This document shows positions 62,907 to 64,000 of a stretch of 64,000 bases of DNA, piece by piece. Position numbers and translations under genes: made by a program. The DNA is from Flavobacterium psychrophilum (lineage in GTDB: Bacteria > Bacteroidota > Bacteroidia > Flavobacteriales > Flavobacteriaceae), in assembly GCA_945879625.1 (NCBI GenBank), contig CAMCVA010000008.1:48818-112817 (forward strand). The letters are read 5' to 3'. The notes under the pieces are model-generated. The model had not been told where the DNA came from, ran no database searches, and was given only the letters and a program-made list of their open reading frames with translations. Each line of letters begins with the position of its first letter. Position 1 is the first letter of the stretch.

Positions 62907-64000
62907 TAATATAAGGTATAGCGGTTAGAGACTTCCAATCTGATTTGTTTGTTTTCTATCAACGTTTGAATCGCAAAGATAAGGCTTGCCTCGTCAATTG
63001 CTAATTTTACAGCCAATTCTCTCGAACTGAATTCCCCTGTTTGTAATTCGACTAAAATGGCTAGAGCTACTGCAGTTGGGTTAGTTATTTTGGGTGAGTT
63101 GGGCCTACAGACCGAACATTGTTGGCAAACTTGGGTTTTTGTATCGCCAAAATAGGTGGCCAAAAATTGCGAACAACATTGGTTTGTTTGTTTGCTGTAT
63201 CGCAAAACCGCTTGTAATTGTTGCGTTTTTAGTTCGTTTTGCGTAATCAGGTATTTGGCTATGCGGTTGATGGTGTAGTCGTCGTCACGTATTTCCATAA
63301 ACAAGATAGTCGTATCGTTTTTGTGCGCTTGATAAACCACCATATCTTTTTGTTGCAATTTCTCGAGTACCTGGTCTACTTGCGCTTCGGTTGTACCCGA
63401 TTTTTTGGCGACTAAAGGAATATTCAAGGGAATTAGCCGCTCATAAATGCCCGGATACAAGCGCATGAGCGTGCTCACAATGGCTTCGTCTTTGGGGTTT
63501 AAACTGCAGTAACGCAGCACTTCTTTGGAGGGAATTGTGAATTGCAGCTGCACTTTTTGAGAAAATTCAGATGACAATTGCAGCACCCCTTGTCGGTCCA
63601 AAAACTGCAAACAATTGAAGGTTTTTATAGTAGATAAATCATATTTCAGACAAAATTGCTGCAAATTAAATCGAAACGATTCGCCGATTCCTTCGCCGTA
63701 GGCAATCTGAAAATAGGCACACAGTTTTTTGTAAACCAAGGCCAAAAATGCTTTGTCGGGCAGTTGAGCCAAAAATTGGTTTTCGGCTTGCACACAGTCA
63801 GATGGGCCTACCAATAAAATGGCTTGGGCCGGGCTGCCGTCACGTCCCGCACGTCCGGCTTCTTGGTAATAGTTTTCTATGCTGTCGGGCAGTTGCACAT
63901 GCACCACTGTTTTTACATCGGCTCGGTCTATGCCCATTCCAAAGGCATTGGTGGCTACCATAATTTGGGCTTTGGCTTGCATCCAATCGTGTCGATTTTT
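62906..64000 (-). CDS. recQ: RecQ-family DNA helicase, C-terminal part (cut by window edge)
   Basis: 3'-5' ATP-dependent helicase of recombination and repair. The frame runs off the right edge; what is visible starts inside helicase domain 2 with MVATNAFGMGID (motif V) and EAGRAGRDG (motif VI). A winged-helix region and the zinc-binding CxxCxxC-like cluster (CCSQF ... CQQCSVC) follow, then a short C-terminal tail with no clear HRDC domain. The short RecQ form is frequent in Bacteroidota. fmt follows with a TAATG overlap. Confidence 0.92.
   Translation of the reverse strand, partial: KNRHDWMQAKAQIMVATNAFGMGIDRADVKTVVHVQLPDSIENYYQEAGRAGRDGSPAQAILLVGPSDCVQAENQFLAQLPDKAFLALVYKKLCAYFQIAYGEGIGESFRFNLQQFCLKYDLSTIKTFNCLQFLDRQGVLQLSSEFSQKVQLQFTIPSKEVLRYCSLNPKDEAIVSTLMRLYPGIYERLIPLNIPLVAKKSGTTEAQVDQVLEKLQQKDMVVYQAHKNDTTILFMEIRDDDYTINRIAKYLITQNELKTQQLQAVLRYSKQTNQCCSQFLATYFGDTKTQVCQQCSVCRPNSPKITNPTAVALAILVELQTGEFSSRELAVKLAIDEASLIFAIQTLIENKQIRLEVSNRYTLY

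Overview
The window is chromosomal DNA from a member of the Bacteroidota, most likely a Flavobacterium-like Flavobacteriaceae. The signs are low-GC DNA, promoters of the Bacteroidota form (TTG/TTTG, about 19-20 bp, then TAnnTTTG), genes almost without Shine-Dalgarno sequences, large secreted proteins ending in type IX secretion (T9SS) sorting domains, and Flavobacterium-like RpoB, RpoC and SurA-type gene sets.

Region by region. 1-2100: tail of an acyl-CoA dehydrogenase, rpsU (with an exceptional Shine-Dalgarno sequence), a XerC-type recombinase and hpf. 2119-16005: the translation/transcription supercluster tRNA-Thr, tRNA-Tyr, hairpin repeats, tRNA-Thr, tuf, tRNA-Trp, secE, nusG, rplKAJL, rpoBC and a DUF3467 gene. 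The order matches E. coli thrU-tyrU-glyT-thrT-tufB except that a string of palindromes sits where glyT would be. 16059-25876: a small exported tail-anchored protein, prfC, three SurA/PpiC-like periplasmic foldase genes, an orphan moxR and aconitase. 25974-30700: an amino-acid permease, an Nramp-transporter remnant, long-form GAPDH and HtrA. 30790-44612: housekeeping genes (dapF, mltG, dnaA operon, ribD, prmC, hisS) with acetyltransferases, a DUF2279 protein, a lysozyme-like protein and a MacB-like permease.

44634-59426 is the accessory region: a 1762-residue T9SS adhesin, a 1332-residue T9SS passenger with autotransporter-type strand repeats co-transcribed with a second small tail-anchored protein, a leucine-rich-repeat T9SS protein, and a 3.04-kb AT-rich block holding one outer-membrane receptor-like gene. 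That block is flanked by a direct repeat of the 3' half of tRNA-Met plus its terminator, in the geometry of an integrative element in a tRNA gene. 59574-64000 returns to housekeeping genes: a START-like protein, a class IV aminotransferase, YqgE, HU, fmt and recQ (cut by the window edge).

The most interesting signals are the tRNA-flanked island, the repeat string replacing glyT, the rpsU Shine-Dalgarno sequence, the pair of small PIN-motif tail-anchored proteins, a heptamer repeat inside prmC able to shift its frame, and the mosaic T9SS passenger gene. All similarity statements come from reading the sequence; no database search was run.
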